NCBI RefSeq assembly: GCF_000418325.1
Contig: NC_021658.1
Span: forward strand, 12,628,501-12,692,500
DNA length: 64,000 nt
Reading direction: 5' to 3'
Source: Sorangium cellulosum So0157-2
GTDB taxonomy: Bacteria; Myxococcota_A; Polyangia; Polyangiales; Polyangiaceae
The translations under genes were made by a program, and so were the position numbers. How positions within the stretch are numbered: position 1 is the stretch's first letter; each line of letters begins with the position of its first letter. The notes under the pieces are model-generated. The model was not told the origin of the DNA and did no database searches. It worked only from the letters and a program-made list of their open reading frames with translations. Of the stretch, positions 27,773 to 39,775 are shown piece by piece.

Positions 27773-29484
27773 CCCTTCTGTCCTTCCTCCGTGCCCCCTG
27801 TCCTCGCCTCTCTCCTCGTCTCTGTCCTCGTCTCTGTCCTCGTCTCTGTCCTCGTCTCGTCCATGGCCCGGCTCGCCCCCTCGCCAGCTGTAGAGCTCGC
27901 CTCCGGGCTCGCCTGCATGTCCACGGATGAGCTCGCAGCCGAGCTCGCGTCCCGGCTCGACGGCGAGGCGGGCGCCTCCGTGGGCAGGGTGACCCGGAAG
28001 CGCGCCCCGCCGGTCGCCGAGGACGCGACCTCGACCGAGCCGCCCGCCTCCTGGACGATCCCCTGGACGATCGCGAGGCCGAGGCCGCTCCCGCCGCGGG
28101 TCGACTTCGTCGTGAAGAACGGCTCGAAGATCTGGCCCATGTCCTCGGCGCGCACCCCGGGCCCCGCGTCCTCGACCTCGAAGCACACCGCGCGAGAGCC
28201 CGCCGGGCCGTCGTGCTCGGGGAGGACGCGCACCACGAGCTCGCCCCCGCCGTCCTGGGCCTCGATGGCGTTCAGGCACAGATTGAACACCACCTGAAAC
28301 AGGCGGTCGGAGTCGAGGGCGACGCGCGCCCACGACCCGCTGTCGCGCGGGCACTCGACGCTCGTCTCGATGTCGCGCTTCTTGCACTCCGGGCCGAGGA
28401 AGGCGACCACATCGTCGACGACGCGCCGCAGATCGCTGTCCCCCTGCTGCGGCCGCGACGGCCGAGCGAGGGAGACGAGGCGGGAGACGACCCGCGTGAT
28501 CCGCTCGGACTGCCGCGCGATCGTCTCCAGCTCGGCGCGCAGGTTCTCCGGGCAACCGGGCAGGTCGGCCGCCCGGCGCGCGCGGCCCTGGATCACGTTC
28601 AGCGGCGAGCCGATCTCGTGGCCGAGCGAGGTCGCCACCTGCCCCGCGGCGGCGAGCGCCTGCGCCTGCTGCAGCCTGCGCTCGACGTTCACCCGCGCCA
28701 TCTCCTCCCGCTCGGCGCGCGCCCGGGCCTCCCTGAGCGAAGAGGTCATCGTGTTGAACGCGTGGGCCAGGCGCGACAGCTCCTCCGCGCCCTTCTCGGG
28801 CACGGCCGCGTCGAGATCGCCGCTCGCCACGCGCTCGGCCCCGGAGAGGATCGCCCTCGCCGGGAGGGCGACGGTGAAGCGCACCACGGCCCCGGCCACG
28901 ATCGCGCTGACCAGCAGCAGCACGACGCCAGTCGCCGCCAGGCCCCGATTCAACGAGCTCTCCAGCACTTCGATATAGTGACGGTCGCGCACCAGGACGG
29001 CCACCAGCGGTGGATTGGCGCTGCTCGGCTGGATGGCGACCGTGCGGACCAGCACCGGCTGCCCGGCCACGCTGGCGGGCTCCTCGATGTCCCCTCCCTC
29101 CAGGAACGCCCGGCGGGCGAGCGCCGCGAGGCGCCCCTGCTCCCCCTTGACCCCCTCCGTGATGAAGACCGCCTCGCCCTCCTGGGTGAACGCGGCGACG
29201 CCCTGGATGCGCTCGGCGCTCGCGAAGTGCTCCGCCCGCCGCCGGACGAGCGCGATGTCCCTGCGCTGCAGCGCGCTCTCGACGAACGCCTGGAGCAGCG
29301 TGGCGTAATTCCGGAGCTCCGCCGTGGCCTCCTGCCGCAGGACCTGTTTGCGGTGCGCCGAGGAGAACAGGCCATACAGCGCGATCGCCATCGCGATCGG
29401 AACAACGAGCGAGAGCCAGAACTGGTGCGCGAGCCTCATCCCCGCGGGTCGGCGCTGGAGCTTCGGTGCCATACGACGATCCAC
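27769..29484 (-). CDS. Membrane sensor histidine kinase
   Basis: About 571 residues. Transmembrane helices are at about 22-40 and 182-202, with a periplasmic sensor between them; HAMP at about 203-255; HisKA with His289 in TSLGHEIGSPLNVIQGR; and an ATPase domain with NLCLNAIEA, DAGPGV, FEPFFTTK and GSGLGLAI. After about 505 the tail is low-complexity, ending in alternating acidic and basic T-E-T-R repeats encoded by a 12-bp tandem repeat. Possible starts are at 29484, 29472 and 29439; the last would give MRLAHQFWLS just before the first helix. It is the first gene of a signalling operon running to 20600. Confidence 0.9.
   Translation of the reverse strand: MDRRMAPKLQRRPAGMRLAHQFWLSLVVPIAMAIALYGLFSSAHRKQVLRQEATAELRNYATLLQAFVESALQRRDIALVRRRAEHFASAERIQGVAAFTQEGEAVFITEGVKGEQGRLAALARRAFLEGGDIEEPASVAGQPVLVRTVAIQPSSANPPLVAVLVRDRHYIEVLESSLNRGLAATGVVLLLVSAIVAGAVVRFTVALPARAILSGAERVASGDLDAAVPEKGAEELSRLAHAFNTMTSSLREARARAEREEMARVNVERRLQQAQALAAAGQVATSLGHEIGSPLNVIQGRARRAADLPGCPENLRAELETIARQSERITRVVSRLVSLARPSRPQQGDSDLRRVVDDVVAFLGPECKKRDIETSVECPRDSGSWARVALDSDRLFQVVFNLCLNAIEAQDGGGELVVRVLPEHDGPAGSRAVCFEVEDAGPGVRAEDMGQIFEPFFTTKSTRGGSGLGLAIVQGIVQEAGGSVEVASSATGGARFRVTLPTEAPASPSSRDASSAASSSVDMQASPEASSTAGEGASRAMDETRTETRTETRTETRREARTGGTEEGQKG
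27811..27856 (-). repeat. 12-bp tandem repeat in the kinase C-terminal tail
   Basis: Three exact units of tctgtcctcgtc (27821-27832, 27833-27844, 27845-27856) follow a 10-base partial unit. In the gene they encode T-E-T-R repeats, a charged tail that can change length in four-residue steps without frameshift. Confidence 0.8.
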
Positions 29485-29701
29485 CGCAGCGCCCGGAGGA
29501 CGCCACCGCGTTGACGCTTCGCATCATCGGCGGCTTCCGATCGTACGAAGCCCTGGAATCACATCATCATTTCCCCGGATCGGCAAGGCCTTCCACGGGC
29601 TCGCCAGAGGCATTCATCGCGCTACCTCGCCATACGAGGGCTCGGCGTCAGGATATCCCTGAGTGACGCTCAGGATCTGGCGGACTCCTTCGTGACGTCG
29701 G

Positions 29702-30124
29702 TCACGGGCCCTTGCGTGGCTGCGCGGCGCGCGGCCGAGCGCGCTTCGCCGCTGGACCGGGCTTCGCCCCGCGCGCGCCGCCCTTCGCCCCGCCGGCGCG
29801 CGCGGCGCTGTCCGCGAGCATCTCCCCCCACCGCGAGATCGCCTGCGCCACCTCGCCGAACCCCCGCCCGGCGGCGGTCAGCTCGTACTCGACGCGGACG
29901 GGGGGGCCGGGCAGCACCCGCCGCTCCACGAGGCCGAGCGCCTCGAGCTCCTTCAGCCGGCTGGAGAGCATCCGATCGCTGATCGCGTCGAGCCGCTCGC
30001 CGATCTCGCCGAAGCGCAGCGCCCCCTCCTCGAGCGTCGCGATGATCAGGCCGTTCCACGGCTTGGCGAGCACGCTCATCGCCGTCTGGAACCTTTGGCA
30101 GAGGTGCTGACAAGAGCGCTTCAT
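29702..30124 (-). CDS. HxlR-family transcriptional regulator
   Basis: A 140-residue winged-helix regulator of the HxlR type. From the ATG at 30124 it starts MKRSCQHLCQRFQTAM, with the early cysteine common in this family, which in several members senses reactive electrophiles or redox state. The core KPWNGLIIATLEEGALRFGE, SDRMLSSRLKELEALGLV and VEYELTAAGRGF are all typical. The last 40 residues are an Arg/Ala/Lys-rich tail not found in most relatives. The frame extends 11 codons upstream, but the family start fits 30124. Two quasi-palindromes upstream may be its operators. No clear target gene lies directly beside it. Confidence 0.88.
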   Translation of the reverse strand: MKRSCQHLCQRFQTAMSVLAKPWNGLIIATLEEGALRFGEIGERLDAISDRMLSSRLKELEALGLVERRVLPGPPVRVEYELTAAGRGFGEVAQAISRWGEMLADSAARAGGAKGGARGAKPGPAAKRARPRAAQPRKGP

Positions 30125-30157
30125 TCGTCGTCCTCGCGCGCAGCATGACCCCTTCAC

Positions 30158-30238
30158 TACTCAAAAGGAAGTGCATCGACCCGAGGTAGCTGCGACGCAG
30201 GATGCGCCTCCGACGGATGTTACTTCCCTTTTGGAAGT
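30158..30238. promoter_or_regulatory. Two quasi-palindromic operators upstream of HxlR gene
   Basis: acttcccttttggaagt at 30222-30238 is a near-perfect palindrome, and the inverse of a related sequence (actactcaaaaggaagt) lies at 30157-30172. They stand about 50 bases apart in an AT-richer patch between the HxlR gene and the SWIM gene. The symmetry and size suit HxlR dimers. The rest of 30239-30547 shows nothing beyond the GGAGG ribosome site of the SWIM gene. Confidence 0.5.
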
Positions 30239-30547
30239 CACATCTCCTCCCAAGGAGCATCGATCCTGACCACCGCCTCTGACCTGCGGTTCAGCCCCTT
30301 CGCGCTCGGTCCCGTGTCGCTGCCGGACCGCCTCGTGGCGAGGCGCAGGCCGCCAGCGCCGCGCTCGGACCCGAGGGCGTGATGGCCTGAGCCCGGGATC
30401 CGCGGCCCCGGCCGGGCGCCCGGGCCAGGCGCTCCCGCGCTGCGGCCCATGATAGGCTCGGAGGCCGATGCCGGCCGCCGCTCCCCCGCTCCCGAACGAT
30501 GGACTTCCCCCGGCGCCGGGCCCGGCGCGCTCGCCCGCGGAGGCGCC

Positions 30548-33517
30548 GTGAGCGCGGCGCCGGGCGAGGTGCAGCGCATCGGGGCCGCCGAGCTCCGGGC
30601 GTTCATCCAGGACGCGGGGGAGCTCAAGAAGGGCACGCTGCTCTATGACGGCGGGCAGCTCCTGAACCTCGCGCGCTACGAGAACAAGCTGTTCTGCGAG
30701 GCCCGGGGCTCGGGGGCCTCGCCCTACAAGGTGACGCTCGTCTACAGCGACGCGCCGGCGCCCGGGTTCAAGGGGCGCTGCACCTGCCCGGCGCGCACCT
30801 TCAACACCGCGTTCTGCAAGCACGCGGCGGCGCTGCTCGTCGCCTGGGCGCGCGCGCCCGAGTCGTTCGCCGTGAGCGACGCGGCGCCGCCCGGCGCGCC
30901 GGGCGGGGAGACCGCGCGGAGGAGCGTGAAGAAGGGCGCCGCGAACGCGCAGGCGCTGATGAAATCGGGCGTCGAGCAGGTCAGCACGCTCGTGCGCGAG
31001 CTCGGCGTGGCCGGCGTCGCGACGATCGGGGCCGACCGCATCGAGCAGATGGAGAAGCTCGCCGAGGGGCTCCGGGAAAACCGCCTCCGGCGGCTCTCGG
31101 CCCGGACGCTCGACCTCGCCGCGCTGCTGCGGGGGCAAGCCGCGGGCTCCGCGCCGGCCGCGCGGGGTCCGCAGGCCGCGGCCGGGCATCCGGCGGGCGC
31201 TCGCCGCGGCGCGCTCCCGGCGGTCGCCTACGCGAACCTGATCGCCGACCTCCTGCTCACCGCCCGCAAGCTCGAGAAGCACCTCGCGGGCGAGCCGCTC
31301 GACGACCGCCACGTCGAGGAGCTCGTCGGCAAGACGTGGAAGGCGTCCGACCGCAAGCCCGCGGACGGGCTCACGCTCGTCGAGTACGCCTTCTCGACGC
31401 GGACCACGAGCGACGATTTCGTCATCCGGGAGAGCCGCTTCCTCGACCTCGAGTCCGGCCGGCACTTCAGCGAAAAGCAGATCCTCCCCGCCTTCATGGC
31501 GAAGCGGACCGAGCCGAAGCGGAGCTTCGCCGGCGAGGTGCTCGCCGGGGCGCGGGCGACGACCTACCCCGGCTACCCGCCGCTCCGGCTCGATTTCACC
31601 GACCTCGGCGACAAGCGCTCGCTCGACGCCGGCGCCCTCGACGCCGTGCTCGCGCGGGCGCTGCCCGACGTCGGCGCGGCGCTCGCGGCCCTCCAGGAGC
31701 ACCGCAAGGACGTCTTCGCGCCCGACCTCGTGCCCGTGGCCGTGCGCATCGACACGCTCTTCGCGCGCGGCGCGCGCCTCTCTGCGGTCGACGACAAGGG
31801 CGAGGCGCTCCACCTGCCCGACGACCCGGCGCTCGAGGAGCGGCTCGCCGGCTCGCTCCGCGACGCCCGGCTGCGCGCGCTGCTCGGCGACGTCGGGATC
31901 GACGCCGCGCTGCCCACCCTCTGGCCGCTCGCCGCCGTCGTCGAGGGCCCGCTCGGCCTCTCGCTGCTCCCGGTCGTCGAGCAGGGCGCCGCCGCGCGGA
32001 GCGGCCCGCTCGAGGGCTCCGCGTGGAACGCCGCCGCCCGCGAGGCGGGCGCCTCGCCCGCGGCCATCGCGCTCGGCGAGGTCCGCGAGGAGCTCGCCGA
32101 CGCGCTCGCCACCGGCCTCACCGGGCTGAGCGCCCGCGTGACCGACCCGCTCGCCGAGCGGCTGCGCGATCTCCGCCTCGAGAAGCAGGCCGCGCTGCTC
32201 CAGGGCCTGCCGCAGCGGCCCGATCCGGCGGACCGGCTCGACGACTTCATCAAGCTCTACCAGGTGCTCGAGATGGCGCTCGTGCGCCTCGCCGGCGCGA
32301 CGCACGTCGATCGCGAAGGCGGGGCGATCGAGCGCGTGCCGACCTACGAGAGCGTCGCCGTGGCGCGGCCGGACGAGACGCTCCCCCCGGACGAGGTGGC
32401 GCGGCGCCGGGCCGCGGGCGCCATGAACCGCTACGTCGCCGCGGTCCACCACGCGCGCTACTACGCGTCGCTGCCGCCGGGCGAGCTCGTCGGGAGCATC
32501 TTCCCGATCTGGGCGGACGGCACCGCGACGCCGACGATCGCGCGGACGTTCGCGCCGCTCGGGGCCGAGGCGATCGCGGCCGCGGAGAAGGCGCTCACCG
32601 TGAAGGCCGGCCGCGTGGCCAAGCTGACCGCGGTGCGGGTGCTGCAGGCGGTCGTGCAGCACGGCGGCCCGGCCCGCGCCGAGGCCGCGGCGATGCTCGG
32701 CAGGGTCGCGGAGCACGCCAAGGACGCCGGCCTGCGGGCGCTCGCCCGCGACGCGCTCGACGTGGCCGACTCGACCGGGCCGGGCGGGGCCGCGGTGCGC
32801 GCGCGCCGCGCCGCCCGGATGGAGCGGGTGCAGGAGCTCGCCAAGGCGCTCGGCGCGGCGCCGACCAAGGAGGAGCGGCTCGAGGCGCTCAAGGCGCTCG
32901 CCGAGCTGGGCGACCTCGCCGCGCTCCCGGCGCTCCGCCGCGCCTTCTACGCGGACGCCGCCCGCGGCGTGCGCGAGGAGGCCGCCTACGCGCTCGCCCA
33001 GCTCGGCGACGTCGAGATGGTCGAGACCTTCGCGCGGATGCTGGCGAGCCGCGGCGAGGACGACCGGGAGGCGAAGATCGCCGCGTACGCGCTCGGCTAC
33101 CTGGGCGACGTCCGCGGGCTGAGCGAGCTCCTGTCGGCCTACGCCGAGGGGTACAAGCCCGGCATCGTGGCGGACGCGATCCGCGCGTTCGGCCCCGTGG
33201 CGCTCGCGCCGCTCGTGGACCTCATCGAGGCGCGGCCGGAGCTCGCGAAGCGGGCGGCGGCGCTCGACGCGCTGAAGAAGACGGACGACACCGCGGTGGC
33301 GGGCTGCCTGCTCGAGCGGATCGAGGCGCGGCGCGGCGACGCCGATTTCGCCGAGAAGGCGCAGCTCTACCTGAAGCTCGCCGACGTGCACCCGCACAGC
33401 CGGCGCGAGGTCGCGACCGCGATCGCGGCGGCGCTCGCGGGGGCGGAGGGCAAGGAGGCGCAGGCGGCGATCAAGGCGGCGCAGAAGGCGCTCGGCGTGG
33501 TCAAGCGCAGCAAGTAG
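30548..33517 (+). CDS. SWIM zinc-finger protein with HEAT repeats, YehQ-like
   Basis: A 989-residue cytoplasmic protein. The SWIM zinc finger is complete: Cys78-Thr-Cys80, then nine residues, Cys90-Lys-His92. SWIM modules bind DNA or proteins. A long middle region is unrecognised; the last 300 residues are HEAT-like helical repeats (ALRRAFYADAARGVREEAAY, AKIAAYALGYLGDVRGLSEL). The GTG at 30548 follows CGGAGG by five bases and fixes the start; upstream codons to 30449 are low-complexity. The SWIM part matches E. coli YehQ, encoded with the YehL-type ATPase, DUF5682 and VWA proteins, all of which have homologues in this window. HEAT repeats are an extra module not noted for YehQ. Confidence 0.88.
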   Translation: MSAAPGEVQRIGAAELRAFIQDAGELKKGTLLYDGGQLLNLARYENKLFCEARGSGASPYKVTLVYSDAPAPGFKGRCTCPARTFNTAFCKHAAALLVAWARAPESFAVSDAAPPGAPGGETARRSVKKGAANAQALMKSGVEQVSTLVRELGVAGVATIGADRIEQMEKLAEGLRENRLRRLSARTLDLAALLRGQAAGSAPAARGPQAAAGHPAGARRGALPAVAYANLIADLLLTARKLEKHLAGEPLDDRHVEELVGKTWKASDRKPADGLTLVEYAFSTRTTSDDFVIRESRFLDLESGRHFSEKQILPAFMAKRTEPKRSFAGEVLAGARATTYPGYPPLRLDFTDLGDKRSLDAGALDAVLARALPDVGAALAALQEHRKDVFAPDLVPVAVRIDTLFARGARLSAVDDKGEALHLPDDPALEERLAGSLRDARLRALLGDVGIDAALPTLWPLAAVVEGPLGLSLLPVVEQGAAARSGPLEGSAWNAAAREAGASPAAIALGEVREELADALATGLTGLSARVTDPLAERLRDLRLEKQAALLQGLPQRPDPADRLDDFIKLYQVLEMALVRLAGATHVDREGGAIERVPTYESVAVARPDETLPPDEVARRRAAGAMNRYVAAVHHARYYASLPPGELVGSIFPIWADGTATPTIARTFAPLGAEAIAAAEKALTVKAGRVAKLTAVRVLQAVVQHGGPARAEAAAMLGRVAEHAKDAGLRALARDALDVADSTGPGGAAVRARRAARMERVQELAKALGAAPTKEERLEALKALAELGDLAALPALRRAFYADAARGVREEAAYALAQLGDVEMVETFARMLASRGEDDREAKIAAYALGYLGDVRGLSELLSAYAEGYKPGIVADAIRAFGPVALAPLVDLIEARPELAKRAAALDALKKTDDTAVAGCLLERIEARRGDADFAEKAQLYLKLADVHPHSRREVATAIAAALAGAEGKEAQAAIKAAQKALGVVKRSK

Positions 33518-33527
33518 CCACCGCCGC

Positions 33528-33569
33528 TGTATCGCGACGCGCGAGCGCGCGTGTATCGCGACGCGCGAG
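33528..33569 (+). repeat. 18-bp direct repeat after the SWIM gene
   Basis: tgtatcgcgacgcgcgag occurs at 33528-33545 and 33552-33569. The repeat lies between two convergent genes and may mark a transcription end, but no T-run follows. Confidence 0.6.
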
Positions 33570-33632
33570 GCGCCGCGCGTCTCGCCGCCTCACCGCCCCT
33601 CGCGAAGGGGGGCAGAAAGACGGCGAGTTTCG

Positions 33633-34055
33633 CTACGGTAGCTCCACGAGTCTCCAGTACTTGTTGAGCGCCGCCATGAGCTCAACGAAGCTGAGGAACG
33701 TGACGGGCTTGAGGAGATAACCGGCCACGTTGAGGTTGAAGGCACCCACCTTGTCGCGATCGTCGTTCGACGTGGTCAGCACGACAACCGACGTGGCCAC
33801 GAGATCCGGATCGGCCCGCAGCTCGCGGAGGAACTCGATGCCGTTCATCTTCGGCATGTTCAGGTCGAGCAGGATCAGCCGGCGCTCCACGGGGATGGAG
33901 CCGCTGCGCAGCATCTCCAGCGCCTCGACGCCGTTGCCGGCGACCCAGAGGGGGTTCGAGATGTTGTTGCGCTTGAACGCCCGCCGGACGTTCATCACAT
34001 CGACCTCGTCGTCTTCGACGAGGAGGATGTTGAGCAGTTTTTCTTCGACGCTCAT
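33633..34055 (-). CDS. CheY-like response regulator (Rcp1 type)
   Basis: A 140-residue stand-alone receiver. The acidic pocket is EDDEVD (about 14-19), the phospho-acceptor is Asp64 in LILLDLNMPKMNG, the conserved Thr lies in VVVLTTS and the Lys in YLLKPV. The motif NMPKMNGIEFL and the overall length match the Rcp1-like regulators that serve phytochrome-type kinases. It follows the multi-PAS kinase gene on the same strand after 277 bases, which supports pairing with it. No output domain is present. Confidence 0.93.
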   Translation of the reverse strand: MSVEEKLLNILLVEDDEVDVMNVRRAFKRNNISNPLWVAGNGVEALEMLRSGSIPVERRLILLDLNMPKMNGIEFLRELRADPDLVATSVVVLTTSNDDRDKVGAFNLNVAGYLLKPVTFLSFVELMAALNKYWRLVELP

Positions 34056-34332
34056 GGTCTCCTGGATCTCCTTGGCGAGGAGGACGTGAACGTCAACCTC
34101 CGCGCGATCGCCGCCGCGGCAATTCCCAGTGCAGCACGGCGACCGCCGCGGAGGTCTCGCGGCCGCCGGTGAGCCCGGACGCGCTCCGACCTGGTCCTAC
34201 CCGCGCAGGCTGTCTCGAGGCGTCTCATCGTTCGAGCTTGGACCACCGGTCCGTCGGGTTCAACTCCAATGACGCGCTCTCGACACCTGCTGAGCCTGCT
34301 GTTTTCGCGCTCCGCCGCGCGAGCGCCGCGTT

Positions 34333-37227
<2,895 letters not shown>

Positions 37228-37434
37228 CGCTCGTCCTGGTGGTCAGTCGCCGCCGCGGCGAACGGCCCCGTGACGCTGGAGCCACGGCGCGCTCGGCGGC
37301 GGGAGCAGTGCGCTTCTCGCGCGGCGTCGCGGCGACTCAGAGCCTGCCCGGTCACCCCATGAATGTCAACGTCCCCCCCGGAAGGCGCGGCGTCGGCCCG
37401 GCGGGCGCGGCGCGCTCACGACAGCGCGGTGATA

Positions 37435-37491
37435 GCGCTCACCGCGTCTGGCCGCGTGCGACCGGCGCGCGCGGCCAGACGCGGTGAGCGC
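37435..37491. terminator. Perfect 22-bp inverted repeat (strong hairpin)
   Basis: Arms 37435-37456 and 37470-37491 pair over 22 bases with no mismatch around a 13-base loop. It sits in the 575-base gap between the start of the multi-PAS kinase and the end of the ParA/RHH operon. There is no T-run, so a Rho-independent terminator is not proven; it could also be a protein-binding site such as a partition centromere or a recombination site. The remaining gap (37228-37434, 37492-37802) shows no gene. Confidence 0.55.
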
Positions 37492-37802
37492 CTGTCCGCG
37501 GCCGCCCCGGCGGAGCGGCCTGTGTGACCGCGCCCGCGGCGCGAATCATGCCGTCTGGAGGGTGCACGCGGGCTGCGCGCTGGGGCTCGGCAGCGCCGCG
37601 GATGGCCTGTTTGGACCGGAGAGGCTCACTGCCGATTCGAGATGGCAGGTAGACAGGAAGATCCTTGTTTTCCTCCCCGCGCGCCTGCCAAGGGCCGTCC
37701 GGCCACCCCGGAGCGGCGGCGCGCCGGGGTTCGTTCAGGGTCGGCGCCGGGGTTCGTTCGGGTTCGAGCGGGGGAGTCGCGCCGCGGGTCCGGGCGCGCG
37801 CG

Positions 37803-38471
37803 TCAGCTCGCCCTGGGCCGCTGCCGCCACAGGGTCATCAGCACCCGCCCGACCTGGACCATCCGGCCGACGCGCCCTGTCGGGCGGGTGTCCGCCGCGC
37901 GGAACGGCTCGGCGCGGTAGCTCGGGCCCGGCGGCGCGGCCTCGTGCGCGGCGGCCGCGCCGCCGCCGGCGGGGGCCGCGGAGACCGGCGCCGGCCCGAG
38001 GCGCTTGTCGAGGTGCACCTCGACCGCCTCGCCGACCAGGTTGCTCACGTCGCGGTCGTGCTCGATGCAGTGGAGCAGCAGCCGGTCCGCGAGCGGGTCG
38101 GGCAGGTAGACCGTGACCGCGCGCCGCGCGCGGCCGTCGTTGCCGACGAGCACCGGCGGGACGGCCGGCGGCTCCGAGGTGGTGGCGAGCGGCTGCGGCT
38201 CGGCGGCCGCGCTGGCCTGCGGCGGCGGGGCGACGGACGGCGGCGGCTCGGCGCTCGGCGGCGCTTCGGGCGCCCGCGCTTCCGGCGCGCGCTCCTGCTT
38301 CGCCTCGGCCGTCTTGTCGTCCTTGTCGTCGCGCGCTCGCCTGTCGGCGGCGGGCCTCGACGTCACCGCGTCGGGGGCCGGCGCGCCGCCCTCGCCGCCC
38401 GCGACGAACGCCTCGACCTTTTCAGGCGACGGCGGCTTTCTTAGCGAGACCGCGACTTGCTTTTTCGCCAT
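37803..38471 (-). CDS. Ribbon-helix-helix protein paired with ParA
   Basis: A 222-residue protein. The first 22 residues (MAKKQVAVSLRKPPSPEKVE) are basic and look like a conserved short motif; about 25-110 are a Pro/Ala/Glu-rich flexible linker. About 115-155 (RRAVTVYLPDPLADRLLLHC and following helix) fit a ribbon-helix-helix DNA-binding fold. A second flexible tail follows. Its first 50 bases overlap the end of the parA-like gene in another frame, so the two are tightly coupled. By analogy with plasmid pairs (ParA with ParG/ParR-like proteins) it would bind a centromere site and recruit the ATPase. The call rests on context and weak fold resemblance. Confidence 0.6.
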   Translation of the reverse strand: MAKKQVAVSLRKPPSPEKVEAFVAGGEGGAPAPDAVTSRPAADRRARDDKDDKTAEAKQERAPEARAPEAPPSAEPPPSVAPPPQASAAAEPQPLATTSEPPAVPPVLVGNDGRARRAVTVYLPDPLADRLLLHCIEHDRDVSNLVGEAVEVHLDKRLGPAPVSAAPAGGGAAAAHEAAPPGPSYRAEPFRAADTRPTGRVGRMVQVGRVLMTLWRQRPRAS

Positions 38472-39105
38472 GATGAAGCTTCTCCAGTTCTTCGAGGAGG
38501 TGGGAGATCTCTTTGGCCGCGGCGTCCCGCGGCGCGTAGCCCGTCACCCCTTGCCCGCAGGCGAGTGACTCCTGGTAGGCGATGCGATAGCCGAGCTCCG
38601 TGGCGAGCACCGGCAGGCCCGACGTCTCGAGCACCGCGCGCGCCGATTTGCCGAGGGCCGTGCGGCCCTGCTTGCGCGTGATGAGGATGCAGCCCTTGAG
38701 CGCGCTCCGCAGCGCCGCGGCCTCGCGGAACACCTCGATCGCGGCGGTGAGGGCCCAGGCGTCCGCGGCCGTGGGGCCGCAAGGGTAGATGGCGACGTCG
38801 GCGACCATCAGCGCCGACCGCGCGATCTCGCCGTGGCGCGGGGGGCAATCGATGACCGTGAGGTCGTACGCGGCGGCGACGTCCGGCAGCTGCCCCGGCT
38901 TGTGCATCGAGGCGCCCATGGCCATGACGGTCGGGGTCTCGTGCCCCGCCTCGGCGGCCACGTCGCCCCACGTACGGACGGTCCCCTGGGGATCGGCGTC
39001 GACGAGGAGCACGCGCCGGCCCTTCGCCAGCGCGGCCACGGCGAGGCTCACGGCCGTGGTGCTCTTGCCGATCCCACCCTTCTGTCCGGTGAGCGCGATG
39101 ATCAT
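38422..39105 (-). CDS. ParA family partition ATPase
   Basis: A 227-residue small ParA/MinD ATPase. The deviant Walker A is KGGIGKST (residues 9-16), followed by VLLVDADPQGT (switch I) and LTVIDCPPRHG (Walker B/switch II). No N-terminal helix-turn-helix is present, as in type Ib plasmid ParA proteins. The ATG at 39105 begins MIIALTGQKG, the usual start, with GGGGGG just upstream; the open frame further up is not homologous. With the overlapping ribbon-helix-helix gene it makes a plausible partition or positioning cassette. A plasmid, integrative element or protein-positioning role are all possible. Confidence 0.92.
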   Translation of the reverse strand: MIIALTGQKGGIGKSTTAVSLAVAALAKGRRVLLVDADPQGTVRTWGDVAAEAGHETPTVMAMGASMHKPGQLPDVAAAYDLTVIDCPPRHGEIARSALMVADVAIYPCGPTAADAWALTAAIEVFREAAALRSALKGCILITRKQGRTALGKSARAVLETSGLPVLATELGYRIAYQESLACGQGVTGYAPRDAAAKEISHLLEELEKLHHGEKASRGLAKKAAVA

Positions 39106-39775
39106 GAGCCCCCCCCTAGCAGAATTCTCGCGGCGCCGCCCAAATTCCGGAGGTCGCCGGCCAGCGGGGATCTCGCGAGAAGCGTGGAGCGTAGAGCGTG
39201 GACGGAGCGCGCGTCCCTCGCCTGAGCCGAGCGGCCGGCGCGCGCGGAGGCGATCTTCATCGCGATCGGCCGGCCGCGCGAGCCGTCCTCCATCGGACGT
39301 TTCAAGGCTAAGATAAAGCGGAGAGCCGTATGGCGCGCAACCACCACGACATCGACGGCTGGCTCTGGGCGCGGTCGAGATCTTCGGTGAGCGGTCCCGT
39401 GCCGTGTCATCGGCGGGCCGCTGTCGCTCGACGCCGGCCGCGGGGACATGGGCCCATGGCCGACATCGCTGGTGCTCGACATGGGCACGGTGCAGACGAC
39501 GCCGACGTTCGGCGATTCCGCGATGGGCGCGGCGACGCCGGCTCGGCTCGCCGGAAAGGCGGCGGCTGCCGCCGGTGTCAGATGGATGCACGTCATGGCG
39601 CTGGACAGCGTTCGCGTCTTGCGGCGCAGGGCCGATTCGATAAACTTTCCATGGGCCAGGCCACCCAAGGCGACGATCTAGACAGACCTGGTCGGGCGGT
39701 TTCGGCTGACCAATCGACGGATATTTGGCAGGACACGCTCGGACATGGTTGTGAACCAAGACTGGAGTTCGACGG
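39106..39775. other. Region between parA and CHAT genes, possible gene remnant
   Basis: This 670-base gap between divergent genes contains no supported complete gene. A start with a good site (GCGGAGAG before ATG at 39330) opens a frame that soon becomes Arg-rich nonsense. In another frame, about 39420-39650, the translation looks more protein-like (VLDMGTVQTTPTFGDSAMGA), so a decayed gene is possible. The right part (39680-39775) is AT-richer and holds the CHAT gene ribosome site CTGGAG. Confidence 0.4.

Noticed and set aside
27821..27856. Phase-variable frameshift repeat
   Set aside because: The unit is 12 bases, so copy changes keep the frame; it can alter tail length only.
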